A stretch of 64,000 nucleotides of DNA from Mycobacterium sp. 1274761.0 (GTDB lineage Bacteria; Actinomycetota; Actinomycetes; Mycobacteriales; Mycobacteriaceae): NCBI RefSeq assembly GCF_001668615.1, contig NZ_LZMC01000089.1, positions 1-64,000 of the forward strand, read 5' to 3'. Of the stretch, positions 8,401-16,858 are shown in pieces; position 1 is the stretch's first letter, and the number at the start of each line of letters is the position of its first letter. The notes beneath the pieces are model-generated. The model saw only the letters and a program-made list of their open reading frames with translations, did not search any database and was not told the origin of the DNA. The translations under genes were made by a program, and so were the position numbers.

Positions 8401-11400
8401 GCGAAGTCGCCGGATCCCCAATGGAAGCCCGAGCATCCCTTCACCCAACGCCTGGATGTGGGGATGCGCCTCGACGGACTGGAAACAGGCATCGAGCAGC
8501 GCCGGGTGCACGCCGTAAGCGACTTGTTGCGACCTGATCTGGCGTGGTAGCGCTACCTCGGCAAGCATGGTGTCTGCTTCCCCGGTGTGCACGGCCCCGA
8601 GGCCGGCGAACGCCGGACCGTACTGGACGCCGCGCCGGTCCATGCGCTCGCGCACCACATCCCCATCTTCACGACCCGGATGTGCGGCAAGTAGCACCGA
8701 GGTGTCGTGTGCGGGGGGCTGCTCATCCGACGAGGAATGCAGAACTGCTGCGGCTTGCCGCGTCTGTTCGCCCTCGTTGTTCGTCTCCACGGTGAAGTCG
8801 AAAGCACCCGGCGCCGTCGACAATGCCGACGCGCCAACGGTGGTCTCCTCGTCCAGCAGCAGCGCCTGCTCGAAGCGCATGTCACGGACCTCGGACTCCT
8901 CGCCGAGCACCGTGCGCGCGGCCGCCAACGCCATCTCGCAGTACGCGGCACCAGGGAGCACGGCCACATTGCGGATCTGGTGATCGCCCAACCAGGGTTG
9001 AGCGGCGGTGCCAATCTCCCCTTGCCAGACGTGACGCTCCGGTTCCTCCTGCAAGCGCACATGCGGGCCCAGCAGCGGATGCACCGAAATGGTGCAGCCG
9101 CCGTGCGTCGGCGAGACGTCCTGACTGTCGCGGCTCAGCCGGAGCTGACGGTGCGTCCACGTCGGCAACGGTGCGTCCACCAGCCGCCCATGCGGGAAGA
9201 GCGCGGCAAAGTCGACCGCGGCCCCCGCACTGTGTAGGTCGACCAAGAAACCGCGCAGCCCGTGCGGCAGTTCCTGCTCGCGACGCATGCTTGCCAGAGC
9301 GGCCAGCGGCACATCGAGGCTTCGGGCGTTCTGCTCGAGTGGGTGGGTGAGCAGGGGGTGGGGCGCCAGCTCGGCGAAGACCCGGTAGCCGTCTTCCATA
9401 GCTGCCTGCACCGCCGCGGCGAACCGCACCGTGCGCCGCAGGTTATCGACCCAGTAGCGGGCATCGCACACCGGTGCCTCGCGTGGGTCGAACAAGCTCG
9501 TCGAGTAGAACGGGATTTCCGGAGTACGCGGAGCCACATCGACCAGCGCCTCGGACAGGTCGCTCAGAATGGGCTCGACCTGCGGAGTATGGGACGCGAG
9601 GTCGATGGCGACCTCGCGGGCCATCACGTCGCGCTCCTCCCACTCAGCGACCAGTTCGCGGACGGTCTGCGGCACTCCGCCGATCACTGTGGATTCCGGG
9701 GACGCCACCACCGAGATGACCACGTCGTTGATTCCGCGGGCCATCAATTCCGAGAGCACTTGCTGGGCCGGCAATACCACGTTCGCCATCGCCCCCGAGC
9801 CGGCGATGCGGGACATCAGCCGCGAGCGGCGGCATATGACACGCACTCCGTCTTCCAGCGACAACGCGCCAGCGACCACCGCTGCGGCGGTCTCTCCCAG
9901 GGAGTGACCGATCACCGCGCCGGGGCGCACCCCGTAGGACTTCATGGCTGCCGCAAATGCGACCTGCATGGCGAACAGGGTCGGCTGCACACGCTCGACA
10001 CCTGTCACGACTTCCGGAGCCGTCATCGCCGCAGTCACCGAAAACCCGGACTCCGCAGCGATCAGGGGCTCGATAGCCGCGATGGTGGCGGCAAACACGG
10101 GTTCTTTGGCCAGCAGCTCGGTTCCCATCCCGGCCCATTGCGACCCATGGCCGGAGAACACCCAAACCGGACCGCGACCATCGCGACCGACTGCCGCTTG
10201 ATACGGGGTGTCGTCGCGGGCTACCTCGCGCAAAGCGTCAATGAGTTCTGCCCGGTTGCTCGCGATCACGCCGGTACGTACCGGGCGGTGCGCACGTCGA
10301 CGCGCGAGCGTGTAGCCCAGGTCCGCTATCGCCACATCGCCATGGGCTTGCACCCAGTCGGCCAGCCGTGCCGCGGTTTTGCGCAGTTCGTCGGCCGAGG
10401 TGGACGACAGCGGGAACAGCAGCGGCTCCTTAGCTGCCGCGCCTGAGCTGCCGTTGGTGTGCACCTCGGTTTCGATGGTTGCCGGAGCTTGCTCCACGAT
10501 GGCGTGGGCGTTGGTTCCCGAGAACCCGTACGCCGAAACCGCTGCCCGTCGAGGTGTCTGACCATTCGTTGGCCAAGCCGTATTCTCCTGCGGCACAAAG
10601 AGATTGCTCTCAATCCGGGCGACCTCGTCGGGCAGCTTGGTGAAGTGCAGATTCTGCGGGACCACACCGTGCTGCACGGCCAGCACCGCTTTCATCAGCC
10701 CCAAGGCGCCCGAAGTCGACTGCGTATGACCGAAATTCGTCTTCGACGCACCGAGCGCGCACGGCCCCTCAATGCCGTAGACCTCTGCCAGGCTACCGAA
10801 TTCGATGGGATCGCCGGTGGGGGTGCCCGTGCCGTGTGCCTCCACCATGCCGACGGTGTTGGGGTCAACGCCCGCCGCGGCCAAAGCGGCTCGATAAGCC
10901 TTGACCTGCAAGGGCTGTGAGGGCGTGGTGATATTCACCGTGCGACCGTCATTGTTAAGGGCGGTGCCGCGCACGACAGCCAGGATCCGGTCACCGTCGC
11001 GCAGCGCATCGGGCAGCCGCTTGAGCATCACCATCACGGCTCCCTCCCCAGACGCGAAGCCGTCCGCGGCGACGTCGAACGCGTGGCAGTGTCCCGTTGC
11101 CGACAGCATGCCGCCCGCCGACCCCGCAGAGGATTTCCGTGGATCCAGGAACAACGTGGCGCCCCCGGCGAGCGCGGCGTCGCATTCGCCGTTTTGCAGG
11201 CTGCGACATGCCATGTGCACGGTGACTAGGCCGGACGAGCATGCGGTATCCACCGTTATCGCTGGACCATGCAGGTCCATCGCATAGGCTATTCGGCCGG
11301 ACGCCATGCTGTAGTTGTTGCCCAGGAATCCGTAGGGGCCCTCCAAGGCGTGGGCATCGGCCGCCAGCAATATGTAATCGCCGTGCGTCAAGCCCACGTA

Positions 11401-11838
11401 CACAGCGGTCCGCGACCCGGCCAACCGTTCTGGGTCGAAACCGGCGTGCTCAGCTGCCTCCCAAGACGTTTCCAGCAGCAGGCGATGTTGAGGGTCGATT
11501 GCGGTGGCCTCCCGCTCGCCGATCCCGAAGAAGTCGGAGTCGAAGCCTCCGAAGTCATCAAGGAACGCGCCCCACTTGGACACCGACCGACCCGGCACTC
11601 CCGGCTCGGGGTCGTAGTACTCGTCGGCGTCCCAGCGGTCGGGGGGGACTTCGATGATCATATCGTCGCCTCGCAGCAAGGCCTCCCACAGCTGCTCGGG
11701 GGAGTCGATGCCCCCCGGGAGGCGGCACGCCATGCCGATGACGGCAATTGGAGTGACAGGTGTGGTGCCCATGGTGGACGAAGTCGCGACTGACTCTGAG
11801 CCCGACAGTGAGTCGTCCACAGACTTGAATGACGTCAT
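5485..11838 (-). CDS. Highly reducing type I polyketide synthase, MAS/Pks5 family
   Basis: The protein has 2117 residues, the usual length of mycobacterial Mas, Pks2 and Pks5. The KS spans ~30-450, with Cys200 in DTACSS, His335 in EAHGTGT and His371 in KTNFGH. The AT spans ~555-850, with Ser646 in GHSLGE and an LASH motif at ~747-750, closer to methylmalonyl- than malonyl-type ATs. The DH has His953 and Asp1116. The ER nucleotide loop HSATGGVG is at ~1573. The KR has GGLGGLG at ~1779 and Tyr1920. The ACP has Ser2067 in GMDSL. There is no thioesterase. Known relatives elongate an acyl starter, often loaded by a FAAL, with methylmalonyl-CoA into methyl-branched acids, working iteratively. The divergent FAAL genes are the likely loading partners. 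All key residues are present, so it should be active; the product is unknown. No PapA-type acyltransferase is seen in the window. Confidence 0.95.
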   Translation of the reverse strand: MTSFKSVDDSLSGSESVATSSTMGTTPVTPIAVIGMACRLPGGIDSPEQLWEALLRGDDMIIEVPPDRWDADEYYDPEPGVPGRSVSKWGAFLDDFGGFDSDFFGIGEREATAIDPQHRLLLETSWEAAEHAGFDPERLAGSRTAVYVGLTHGDYILLAADAHALEGPYGFLGNNYSMASGRIAYAMDLHGPAITVDTACSSGLVTVHMACRSLQNGECDAALAGGATLFLDPRKSSAGSAGGMLSATGHCHAFDVAADGFASGEGAVMVMLKRLPDALRDGDRILAVVRGTALNNDGRTVNITTPSQPLQVKAYRAALAAAGVDPNTVGMVEAHGTGTPTGDPIEFGSLAEVYGIEGPCALGASKTNFGHTQSTSGALGLMKAVLAVQHGVVPQNLHFTKLPDEVARIESNLFVPQENTAWPTNGQTPRRAAVSAYGFSGTNAHAIVEQAPATIETEVHTNGSSGAAAKEPLLFPLSSTSADELRKTAARLADWVQAHGDVAIADLGYTLARRRAHRPVRTGVIASNRAELIDALREVARDDTPYQAAVGRDGRGPVWVFSGHGSQWAGMGTELLAKEPVFAATIAAIEPLIAAESGFSVTAAMTAPEVVTGVERVQPTLFAMQVAFAAAMKSYGVRPGAVIGHSLGETAAAVVAGALSLEDGVRVICRRSRLMSRIAGSGAMANVVLPAQQVLSELMARGINDVVISVVASPESTVIGGVPQTVRELVAEWEERDVMAREVAIDLASHTPQVEPILSDLSEALVDVAPRTPEIPFYSTSLFDPREAPVCDARYWVDNLRRTVRFAAAVQAAMEDGYRVFAELAPHPLLTHPLEQNARSLDVPLAALASMRREQELPHGLRGFLVDLHSAGAAVDFAALFPHGRLVDAPLPTWTHRQLRLSRDSQDVSPTHGGCTISVHPLLGPHVRLQEEPERHVWQGEIGTAAQPWLGDHQIRNVAVLPGAAYCEMALAAARTVLGEESEVRDMRFEQALLLDEETTVGASALSTAPGAFDFTVETNNEGEQTRQAAAVLHSSSDEQPPAHDTSVLLAAHPGREDGDVVRERMDRRGVQYGPAFAGLGAVHTGEADTMLAEVALPRQIRSQQVAYGVHPALLDACFQSVEAHPHIQALGEGMLGLPLGIRRLRSYTAARDAHYCLTRVTKVDLSGVEADIEVLDERGTVMLAVEGLRLGTGASEKGNKARLLAERLLDIEWQPRALPEMEYADAGNWLLISTTNADQLSTSLTDVLKGQGAQCTTMCWPRQADHASNAALLKDHLRAGGFTGVVIFTGPKNGDAENQSPRLGREYVEHLVRITRELPDLAGEPPRLYVVTRNAQTVEAGDRPNLELAGLRGLVRVIGTEHPHLRASQIDVDANSDAEQLAQQLLCELEEDETAWRKGQWYVARLYPAPLRPEDRKTTIVSHEQDGMRLQIRTPGDLESAELVACQRVSPGPGEIEVAVTASSINFADVLVAFGRYPSFEGRLPQPGTDFAGVVTAVGPDVTDHKVGDHVGGLSPNGCWATFITCDANLAVTLPAGLADGDAAAVTTATATAWYGLHDLARIKRGEKVLIHSATGGVGQAAIAIARAAGAEIFATAGSDQKRQLLRDMGIENVYDSRSVEFADQIRRDTEGYGVDIVLNSVIGAAQRAGVELLAFGGRFVEIGKRDIYGDTKLGLFPFRRNLTFYALDLALLSFSHPERLRELLDTVYRLTVDGVLPIPESTHYPLADAATAIRVMSAAQHTGKLILDIPSAGTSSVVVPPERVPVFREDGSYIITGGLGGLGLFLAEKMAAGGCGRIVLTSRSEPDPKALETIEFIRAIGADVVVECGDITQPETAKRLVTAATATGLQLRGVLHAAAVIEDAVLTNITDALIERDWAAKVYGAWNLHTATADQPLDWFCSFSSAAALVGSPGQGAYAAANSWLDAFAHWRQAQGLPATAIAWGAWGEIGAATALAEGTGVAIVPDEGAYAFEALLRHNRPYSGYAPIMGTPWLAAFAQHSPFAEAFRSTAQTAGSSKFRAELSELPQDEWPTRLRRLISDQVSLILRRNVDPDRPLAEYGMDSLGALELRTRIETETGIRLTSSNMTATIRDLAGILCEQLIPAETADVDASA

Positions 11839-11903
11839 TTCCCCTCCGCGTTGAAACGGTTGCTGCGCCCCGCCCGGATAGTAGCCCCCACCCGTGCACT
11901 GTG

Positions 11904-11920
11904 GTCAGCAGATTACTGAC
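11904..11920. promoter_or_regulatory. Inverted repeat GTCAG-N7-CTGAC upstream of PKS
   Basis: This is a perfect 5-7-5 repeat 66-82 bases upstream of the PKS start codon. It could be an operator; no cognate regulator can be assigned. Confidence 0.3.
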
Positions 11921-11929
11921 GACGGCGCC

Positions 11930-11946
11930 CTGAGGTGGTTCCTCAG
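11930..11946. promoter_or_regulatory. Inverted repeat CTGAGG-N5-CCTCAG upstream of PKS
   Basis: This is a perfect 6-5-6 repeat 92-108 bases upstream of the PKS start. It is either an operator or a small hairpin in the leader; there is no U-tract, so it is not a classical terminator. Confidence 0.3.
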
Positions 11947-12409
11947 CGCCATTGATTGCCTAGGCAGGCGGTCACAAACCATAACGCTATTTCCCCCGTG
12001 GTCTGTTGTCTCGAAATCGGAGCAATCGGTTCAGAAGGCAGAGCTGACTGCCGGGGATGGGCGAGGTCGTGGGAGCCGACCAGGCACGTCGATGGCTATG
12101 GCTGTCATGTCCCGCGCGGTGGCGCGCGAGGTTGCTGCCGACAATACGCGCGGGTTGCTGCCTGCGGTGATTGGCGTCAAATCGCCGGCCAGGGCAAGGT
12201 CCGGTTCACCCGAACTTCGGCAACCGCCAGTCTGCCCACGAGGCATCGGGCCGCAGCAAAGCGTCGCGGTGTGGCACCGGCCTACATTTGCTGCGGGGCT
12301 TCTCGTCATTGACGCGCCCGCTAGTAATTGGTACCGGTGTCTGAAATCGCCGTCAAAGAAGTGAGTCGAAGCACCCGTTGGGCGCCTCGACAGCTGGGAA
12401 CAATGACTC

Positions 12410-14206
12410 GTGGCTAGCAAACAGCGGGTTCGCCAGTGCAACGGCAACGGCAACGGTAACCTGACGCGGGTGATTGAGACCTCTCTGTTGGCCCTGCTGC
12501 GCGAGCGCGCCAGTTTCCAGCCCAATGACACGGCATGGACGTTTCTCGATTACGAGCAGGACTGGAATGGCGCTGCCCAAAGCCTGACATGGTCGCAGAT
12601 GTATCGGCGAACAGTGAACCTTGCCCAGGAACTCGAACGCCATGGGTCGACCGGCGACCGCGTCGTGATATTGGCTCCGCAGGGGCTCGACTACATCGTC
12701 GCGTTTTTCGGGGCGATACAGGCAGGACGTATCGCGGTTCCGCTATCGGTTCCACTAGGTGGCGTCACCGACGACCGTGTTAGTTCCGTGTTACAGGACT
12801 CGTCGCCGACGATAGCTCTTACCACGTCCACCGTCTCAAGCGTCGTGGCCGACCACGTCAGCATGCAATCCTGCGGATCGGCTCTGTCGGTCATCGAGGT
12901 CGACTCGCTCGATCTTGATGCTCCGCCGGGATTCCGTGCCGGACGCGAGGAGCATCCGACGACGGCGTACTTGCAGTACACCTCCGGATCGACCCGCTCG
13001 CCGGCGGGCGTCATGATGTCGCACAGAAACATTTTCGCCAATGTCGAGCAGGCGGCGACCGATTACTTCTTCGAGACCGGCAAGGTCCCCCCGCCCAACA
13101 CAACCATCGTGTCGTGGCTGCCCTTCTACCACGACATGGGGTTATACCTGGGACTCTGCGCGCCGATTCTGCTCGGGCTCCCCGCCGTGCTGACAAGCCC
13201 GGTGGCCTTCCTGCAGCGCCCAGCTCGCTGGATGCAGTTGCTGGCAACCCATAGTCGGTCCTATACGGCCGCGCCGAACTTCGCGTTCGAACTTGCGACA
13301 GGCAAAACGTCGGACGAAGACATGGCCGGGCTAGATCTCTCGGACGTGCTCACCATCACCACCGGTAGTGAGCGGGTGAACCCGGCGACGCTACGGCGCT
13401 TCACCCAGCGGTTCGCGCGCTTCAATCTGCCCGAGGCGGCGATACGACCGTCCTATGGCCTCGCGGAAGCAACGGTGTATGTGGCGACCCGCGTCGGGGC
13501 CGAGCCACCGGCTATCGTGCGCTTCGATTCCGAGAAACTGACAGCAGGCAAGGCGGAACGGTGTGAGGACGGCGGTGGTACACCGCTGGTCAGTTACGGG
13601 ACGCCGCGTTCGCCGATGGTTCGCATCGTTGATCCCGACACGGGCATCGAATGTGCGGCGGGAATCGTCGGCGAGATCTGGGTTCACGGCGACAACGTCG
13701 CACAGGGCTATTGGGGGAAGCCCGAAGGATCCGAAACTACGTTTGGCGCAAGAATCGTCAGTCCGTCCGCCGACACGCCTGAAGGACCGTGGCTGCGCAC
13801 CGGCGACTCGGGATTCTTCTTCGAAGATGAGCTTTTCGTGATCGGCCGCATCAAGGATCTGTTGATCGTGTACGGCCGCAACCATTCTCCAGACGACATC
13901 GAGGCGACGATCTCAGAGATCACACGGGGCCGATGCGCGGCGATAGCGGTTCCGGACCGACAGACCGAAAAGCTCGTTGTGATCGTCGAAGCCAAGCTGC
14001 GTGGCGACTCCAGTGACGTCGCAGAGAAGCTCGCGGCCGTCAAACGAGAAGTCACGTCGGCGGTCTCCAACACGCACGGTCTCAGTGTCGCGGACTTGGT
14101 GCTGGTGGCACCAGGTTCGATACCCATCACAACAAGTGGCAAGGTCAGGCGTGCGGCGTGTGTGGAGCAGTACCAGCACCGGCAGTTCGCACGATTGGAC
14201 GCGTAG
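12410..14206 (+). CDS. Long-chain fatty-acyl-AMP ligase (FAAL), FadD25/FadD28-like
   Basis: The protein has 598 residues. FAALs activate a fatty acid as acyl-AMP and hand it to a PKS carrier instead of CoA. Visible marks are the P-loop-like YTSGSTRSPAG at ~190-200, WLPFYHDMG, YGLAEATVY, the RTGDSGFFF and KDLLIVYGRNHSPDDIE cores, and the SGKVRR lysine near the end. These are the FAAL forms of the ANL-family motifs. The GTG at 12410 gives a low-complexity NGNGNGN leader; a GTG at 12470 aligns better with the start of the paralogue at 15100 and may be the true start. It begins a three-gene operon with a CFA-type methyltransferase and a second FAAL, and diverges from the PKS it probably feeds. 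Confidence 0.92.
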   Translation: MASKQRVRQCNGNGNGNLTRVIETSLLALLRERASFQPNDTAWTFLDYEQDWNGAAQSLTWSQMYRRTVNLAQELERHGSTGDRVVILAPQGLDYIVAFFGAIQAGRIAVPLSVPLGGVTDDRVSSVLQDSSPTIALTTSTVSSVVADHVSMQSCGSALSVIEVDSLDLDAPPGFRAGREEHPTTAYLQYTSGSTRSPAGVMMSHRNIFANVEQAATDYFFETGKVPPPNTTIVSWLPFYHDMGLYLGLCAPILLGLPAVLTSPVAFLQRPARWMQLLATHSRSYTAAPNFAFELATGKTSDEDMAGLDLSDVLTITTGSERVNPATLRRFTQRFARFNLPEAAIRPSYGLAEATVYVATRVGAEPPAIVRFDSEKLTAGKAERCEDGGGTPLVSYGTPRSPMVRIVDPDTGIECAAGIVGEIWVHGDNVAQGYWGKPEGSETTFGARIVSPSADTPEGPWLRTGDSGFFFEDELFVIGRIKDLLIVYGRNHSPDDIEATISEITRGRCAAIAVPDRQTEKLVVIVEAKLRGDSSDVAEKLAAVKREVTSAVSNTHGLSVADLVLVAPGSIPITTSGKVRRAACVEQYQHRQFARLDA

Positions 14207-14236
14207 GCGGGGGATCAACCGATTAACGGAGGGGAT

Positions 14237-15103
14237 ATGTCAACGATCAGCGAGCGTGGCGCATCGGCTGAATCCATTCAGCACCACTATGACATCAGCA
14301 ATCAGTTCTACTCACTCTGGCTCGATGAGTCGATGACCTATTCGTGCGCCTTGTGGGATGGCGAACACGATGATCTCGCCTCGGCGCAAATGCGCAAGAT
14401 CGACTATCTAGCCACAGAATCCGGCGCGCCTGGCCGTGAACGGGTGCTGGATATCGGCTGCGGATGGGGTTCGGTCATGCAGCGGTTGGTTAGCCACCAC
14501 GGGGTCCAGCACGTCACCGGCCTGACGTTGAGTGAAGCGCAGGCTCATCGTGTCGAGCGGCTGGATGATCCTCGACTGGTCGTGCATGTCCGGGACTGGG
14601 CCGATTTCGTACCCGACGAACCGTATGACGCTGCCATTTCGATTGGCGCCATGGAGCATTTCGTCAAGTTCGGCTGGGCCCGATCAGACAAAGTCGCGGC
14701 CTACCGGCGATTCTTCGAGATGTGTTATGAGTCCCTCAAACCGGGGGCGGGCCTGGCGCTGCAGACGATTGGCAAAGGCAACGTCGTCATGGATCAGCAA
14801 GGGCTGGAAGACTGCTTGTTCATAGCGCAGCACATATTTCCGGAATCGGACCCGCCGAGGCTCGCAGAGATAGCACATGCTGCCGAGAAGCTGTTCGAGA
14901 TTCAGTCTGTGCTGAATCACCGGGAACACTACGCGCGCACCTGTTCAGCCTGGCTCGAGAGGCTACGCGCCAACGAGAGCACTGCTGTGGAGATGGTCGG
15001 CGCGGAGAAGGTGACGGCCTACGAGCGGTATCTCGAAGCATCGATCAGGCAGTTTCGCCTGTCGCACGCGAATCTGTACCGAATCTCCCTGCGGAAGGTG
15101 TGA
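14237..15103 (+). CDS. CFA/mycolic-acid-type SAM methyltransferase
   Basis: The protein has 288 residues and belongs to the cyclopropane-fatty-acid synthase/CmaA family. It shows the family N-terminus HHYDISNQFYSLWLD (16-30), TYSCALW, the SAM motif LDIGCGWGS (71-79), and the SIGAMEHF segment that corresponds to the active-site region. Relatives convert a double bond in a lipid-bound or carrier-bound acyl chain to a cyclopropane or a methyl branch. The ATG follows a GGAGGGGAT ribosome-binding site. Its stop overlaps the GTG start of the next gene by four bases (GTGA), which implies translational coupling. It sits between two similar FAALs, so an acyl chain destined for the PKS/NRPS is the likely substrate, but this is inference. 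Confidence 0.9.
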   Translation: MSTISERGASAESIQHHYDISNQFYSLWLDESMTYSCALWDGEHDDLASAQMRKIDYLATESGAPGRERVLDIGCGWGSVMQRLVSHHGVQHVTGLTLSEAQAHRVERLDDPRLVVHVRDWADFVPDEPYDAAISIGAMEHFVKFGWARSDKVAAYRRFFEMCYESLKPGAGLALQTIGKGNVVMDQQGLEDCLFIAQHIFPESDPPRLAEIAHAAEKLFEIQSVLNHREHYARTCSAWLERLRANESTAVEMVGAEKVTAYERYLEASIRQFRLSHANLYRISLRKV

Positions 15104-16848
15104 CCATAGTGAGCGAGCCTTCCGTCGCCGCCGTGCTGCGTGAACGTGCCGGTCTGCAGCCCACCGAAACGGCATTCACCTTCATCGACTACGAGCAGGA
15201 CTGGAACGGTGTCGCCGAAACCCTGACGTGGTCACAGCTGTATCGGCGCACCTTGAACGTCGCTGCGGAGCTGAGACGTCACGGGTCGCCCGGGGACCGG
15301 GCGGTGATATCGGCGCCGCAGGGACTGGACTACATCGTTGCTTTCCTCGGTGCTCTGGAGGCGGGACTCATCGCTGTACCGCTTTCCGTGCCGATGGGTG
15401 GCGTCAGCGACGAGCGAGTCGATTCAGTACTTCGCGATTCGTCGCCCACCGTCGTGTTGACGACGTCCGCCGTCGTCGGCAACGTCGCGGAATCCGTCCA
15501 GAGGCAGAGCAGCGGAGCCGCTCCAGCAATTGTCGCTGTCGATTCGCTCGATTTGGATGCGCCGCAGCGATCCGAGGCCGGCCATGGAAATCACCCCACC
15601 GTCGCCTACTTGCAATACACCTCTGGATCCACTCGCGCGCCGGCGGGGGTGATGGTGTCGAACGCCAACCTGTTCACCAATTTCCGGCAGTTGATGGGCG
15701 ATTTGTTTGCCGACCACGGACGAGTCCCACCGCGTGACACCACCATCGTTTCGTGGTTGCCGTTCTACCACGACATGGGTCTGATGGTGGGAATCTTTGC
15801 GCCGCTCATGGCGGGACTTCACGCCGTGTTGATGAGTCCGATGGCGTTCCTGCAGCGGCCCGCCAGATGGATGCAGTTGCTTGCAAGTAACAGCTACGCT
15901 TTCTCGTCGGCGCCGAACTTCGCCTTCGAATTGGCGGCGCGAAAGACTTCCGACGATGACATGGCCGGGCTGGATCTCGGGCACGTGCGCGGCATCGGCA
16001 GCGGCAGCGAGCGGATCAACCCCGCGACCATCAAACGCTTCACCGATCGGTTCGCTCGCTTCAACCTCCGCGATTCAGTGATCAGGCCCGGATACGGCCT
16101 CGCCGAAGCGACGGTTTACGTCACAACCGGCCCTCCGCAGCAACGGCCGAAGGTCGTGCACTTCGATTCCGAGGAACTGACCCTCGGCCACGCGCGGAAA
16201 TGCGAAAGGCCAAGCGGTACAGCGCTTGTCAGCTACGGTGTACCCCAATCGCCGATCGTCCGGATCGTCGACCCCGACACCATGACCGAGTGCCCGGCGG
16301 GCACGTCTGGCGAAATCTGGGTGTACGGCGACAACGTCGCACTTGGCTATTGGCAGAAACCCGAAGAAACCGAGGCCACGTTTGGCGGGAGGCTTGTCGC
16401 TCCGTCGGCGGGCACACCCGAAGGGCCGTGGCTGAGAACCGGAGATCAGGGTTTCTTCTTCGATGACGAGCTCTTCATCATCGGCCGCATCAAGGATCTG
16501 CTGATCGTGTACGGCCGCAACCATTCTCCGGATGACATCGAGGCGACGATCTCAGAGATCACGGGGGGGAGGTGCGCTGCGATAGCAGTTCCGGATCGTC
16601 ACACGGAGAAGCTGGTCGTCATCATCGAGGCCAAAAAGCGCGGCGAGTCTGACCAGGAGGTTGCGGAGAAACTCGCCGCCGTCAAGCGTGACGTTTCCTC
16701 GGCGATATCGAATTCGCACGGTGTCGGCGTTGCCGACCTTGTTCTGGTGTCTCCTGGCTCGATACCGATCACCACTAGCGGCAAAGTCAGGCGCGCGACA
16801 TGCGTCGAGCAGTACCGGCACCGTCAGTTTGCCCGCCTGGACGCCTAG
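15100..16848 (+). CDS. Second long-chain fatty-acyl-AMP ligase (FAAL), paralogue of the gene at 12410
   Basis: The protein has 582 residues and is closely similar along its length to the first FAAL; shared segments include SLDLDAP, FLQRPARWMQLLA, KDLLIVYGRNHSPDDIE and SGKVRRA. The adenylation motif is YTSGSTRAPAG, and the C-terminal lysine lies in SGKVRRAT. The GTG at 15100 overlaps the preceding stop codon; a second GTG lies at 15109. Tandem paralogues around a lipid-modifying methyltransferase suggest two chain-loading specificities, for example before and after modification or for two carriers, but one may also be redundant. The gene ends ten bases before the convergent hydroxylase gene. 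Confidence 0.92.
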   Translation: MTIVSEPSVAAVLRERAGLQPTETAFTFIDYEQDWNGVAETLTWSQLYRRTLNVAAELRRHGSPGDRAVISAPQGLDYIVAFLGALEAGLIAVPLSVPMGGVSDERVDSVLRDSSPTVVLTTSAVVGNVAESVQRQSSGAAPAIVAVDSLDLDAPQRSEAGHGNHPTVAYLQYTSGSTRAPAGVMVSNANLFTNFRQLMGDLFADHGRVPPRDTTIVSWLPFYHDMGLMVGIFAPLMAGLHAVLMSPMAFLQRPARWMQLLASNSYAFSSAPNFAFELAARKTSDDDMAGLDLGHVRGIGSGSERINPATIKRFTDRFARFNLRDSVIRPGYGLAEATVYVTTGPPQQRPKVVHFDSEELTLGHARKCERPSGTALVSYGVPQSPIVRIVDPDTMTECPAGTSGEIWVYGDNVALGYWQKPEETEATFGGRLVAPSAGTPEGPWLRTGDQGFFFDDELFIIGRIKDLLIVYGRNHSPDDIEATISEITGGRCAAIAVPDRHTEKLVVIIEAKKRGESDQEVAEKLAAVKRDVSSAISNSHGVGVADLVLVSPGSIPITTSGKVRRATCVEQYRHRQFARLDA

Positions 16849-16858
16849 CGACGCGGAG

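Larger units (their letters stand above)
11839..12409. promoter_or_regulatory. Long divergent promoter region between PKS and FAAL operon
   Basis: The stretch is 571 bases with no credible gene; the open frames inside lack ribosome-binding sites and recognisable protein features. It must hold the promoters of the PKS (leftward) and the FAAL operon (rightward). Close to the PKS are two inverted repeats: GTCAG-N7-CTGAC at 11904-11920 and CTGAGG-N5-CCTCAG at 11930-11946. They may be operator or leader structures. Confidence 0.5.

Noticed and set aside
9262..10446. 394-codon plus-strand frame inside the PKS
   Set aside because: Antisense to the AT and KS-AT linker coding region of a fully intact PKS.
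11894..12364. Open frames in the PKS/FAAL divergent spacer
   Set aside because: No ribosome-binding site, no start logic and no familiar sequence; treated as regulatory DNA.
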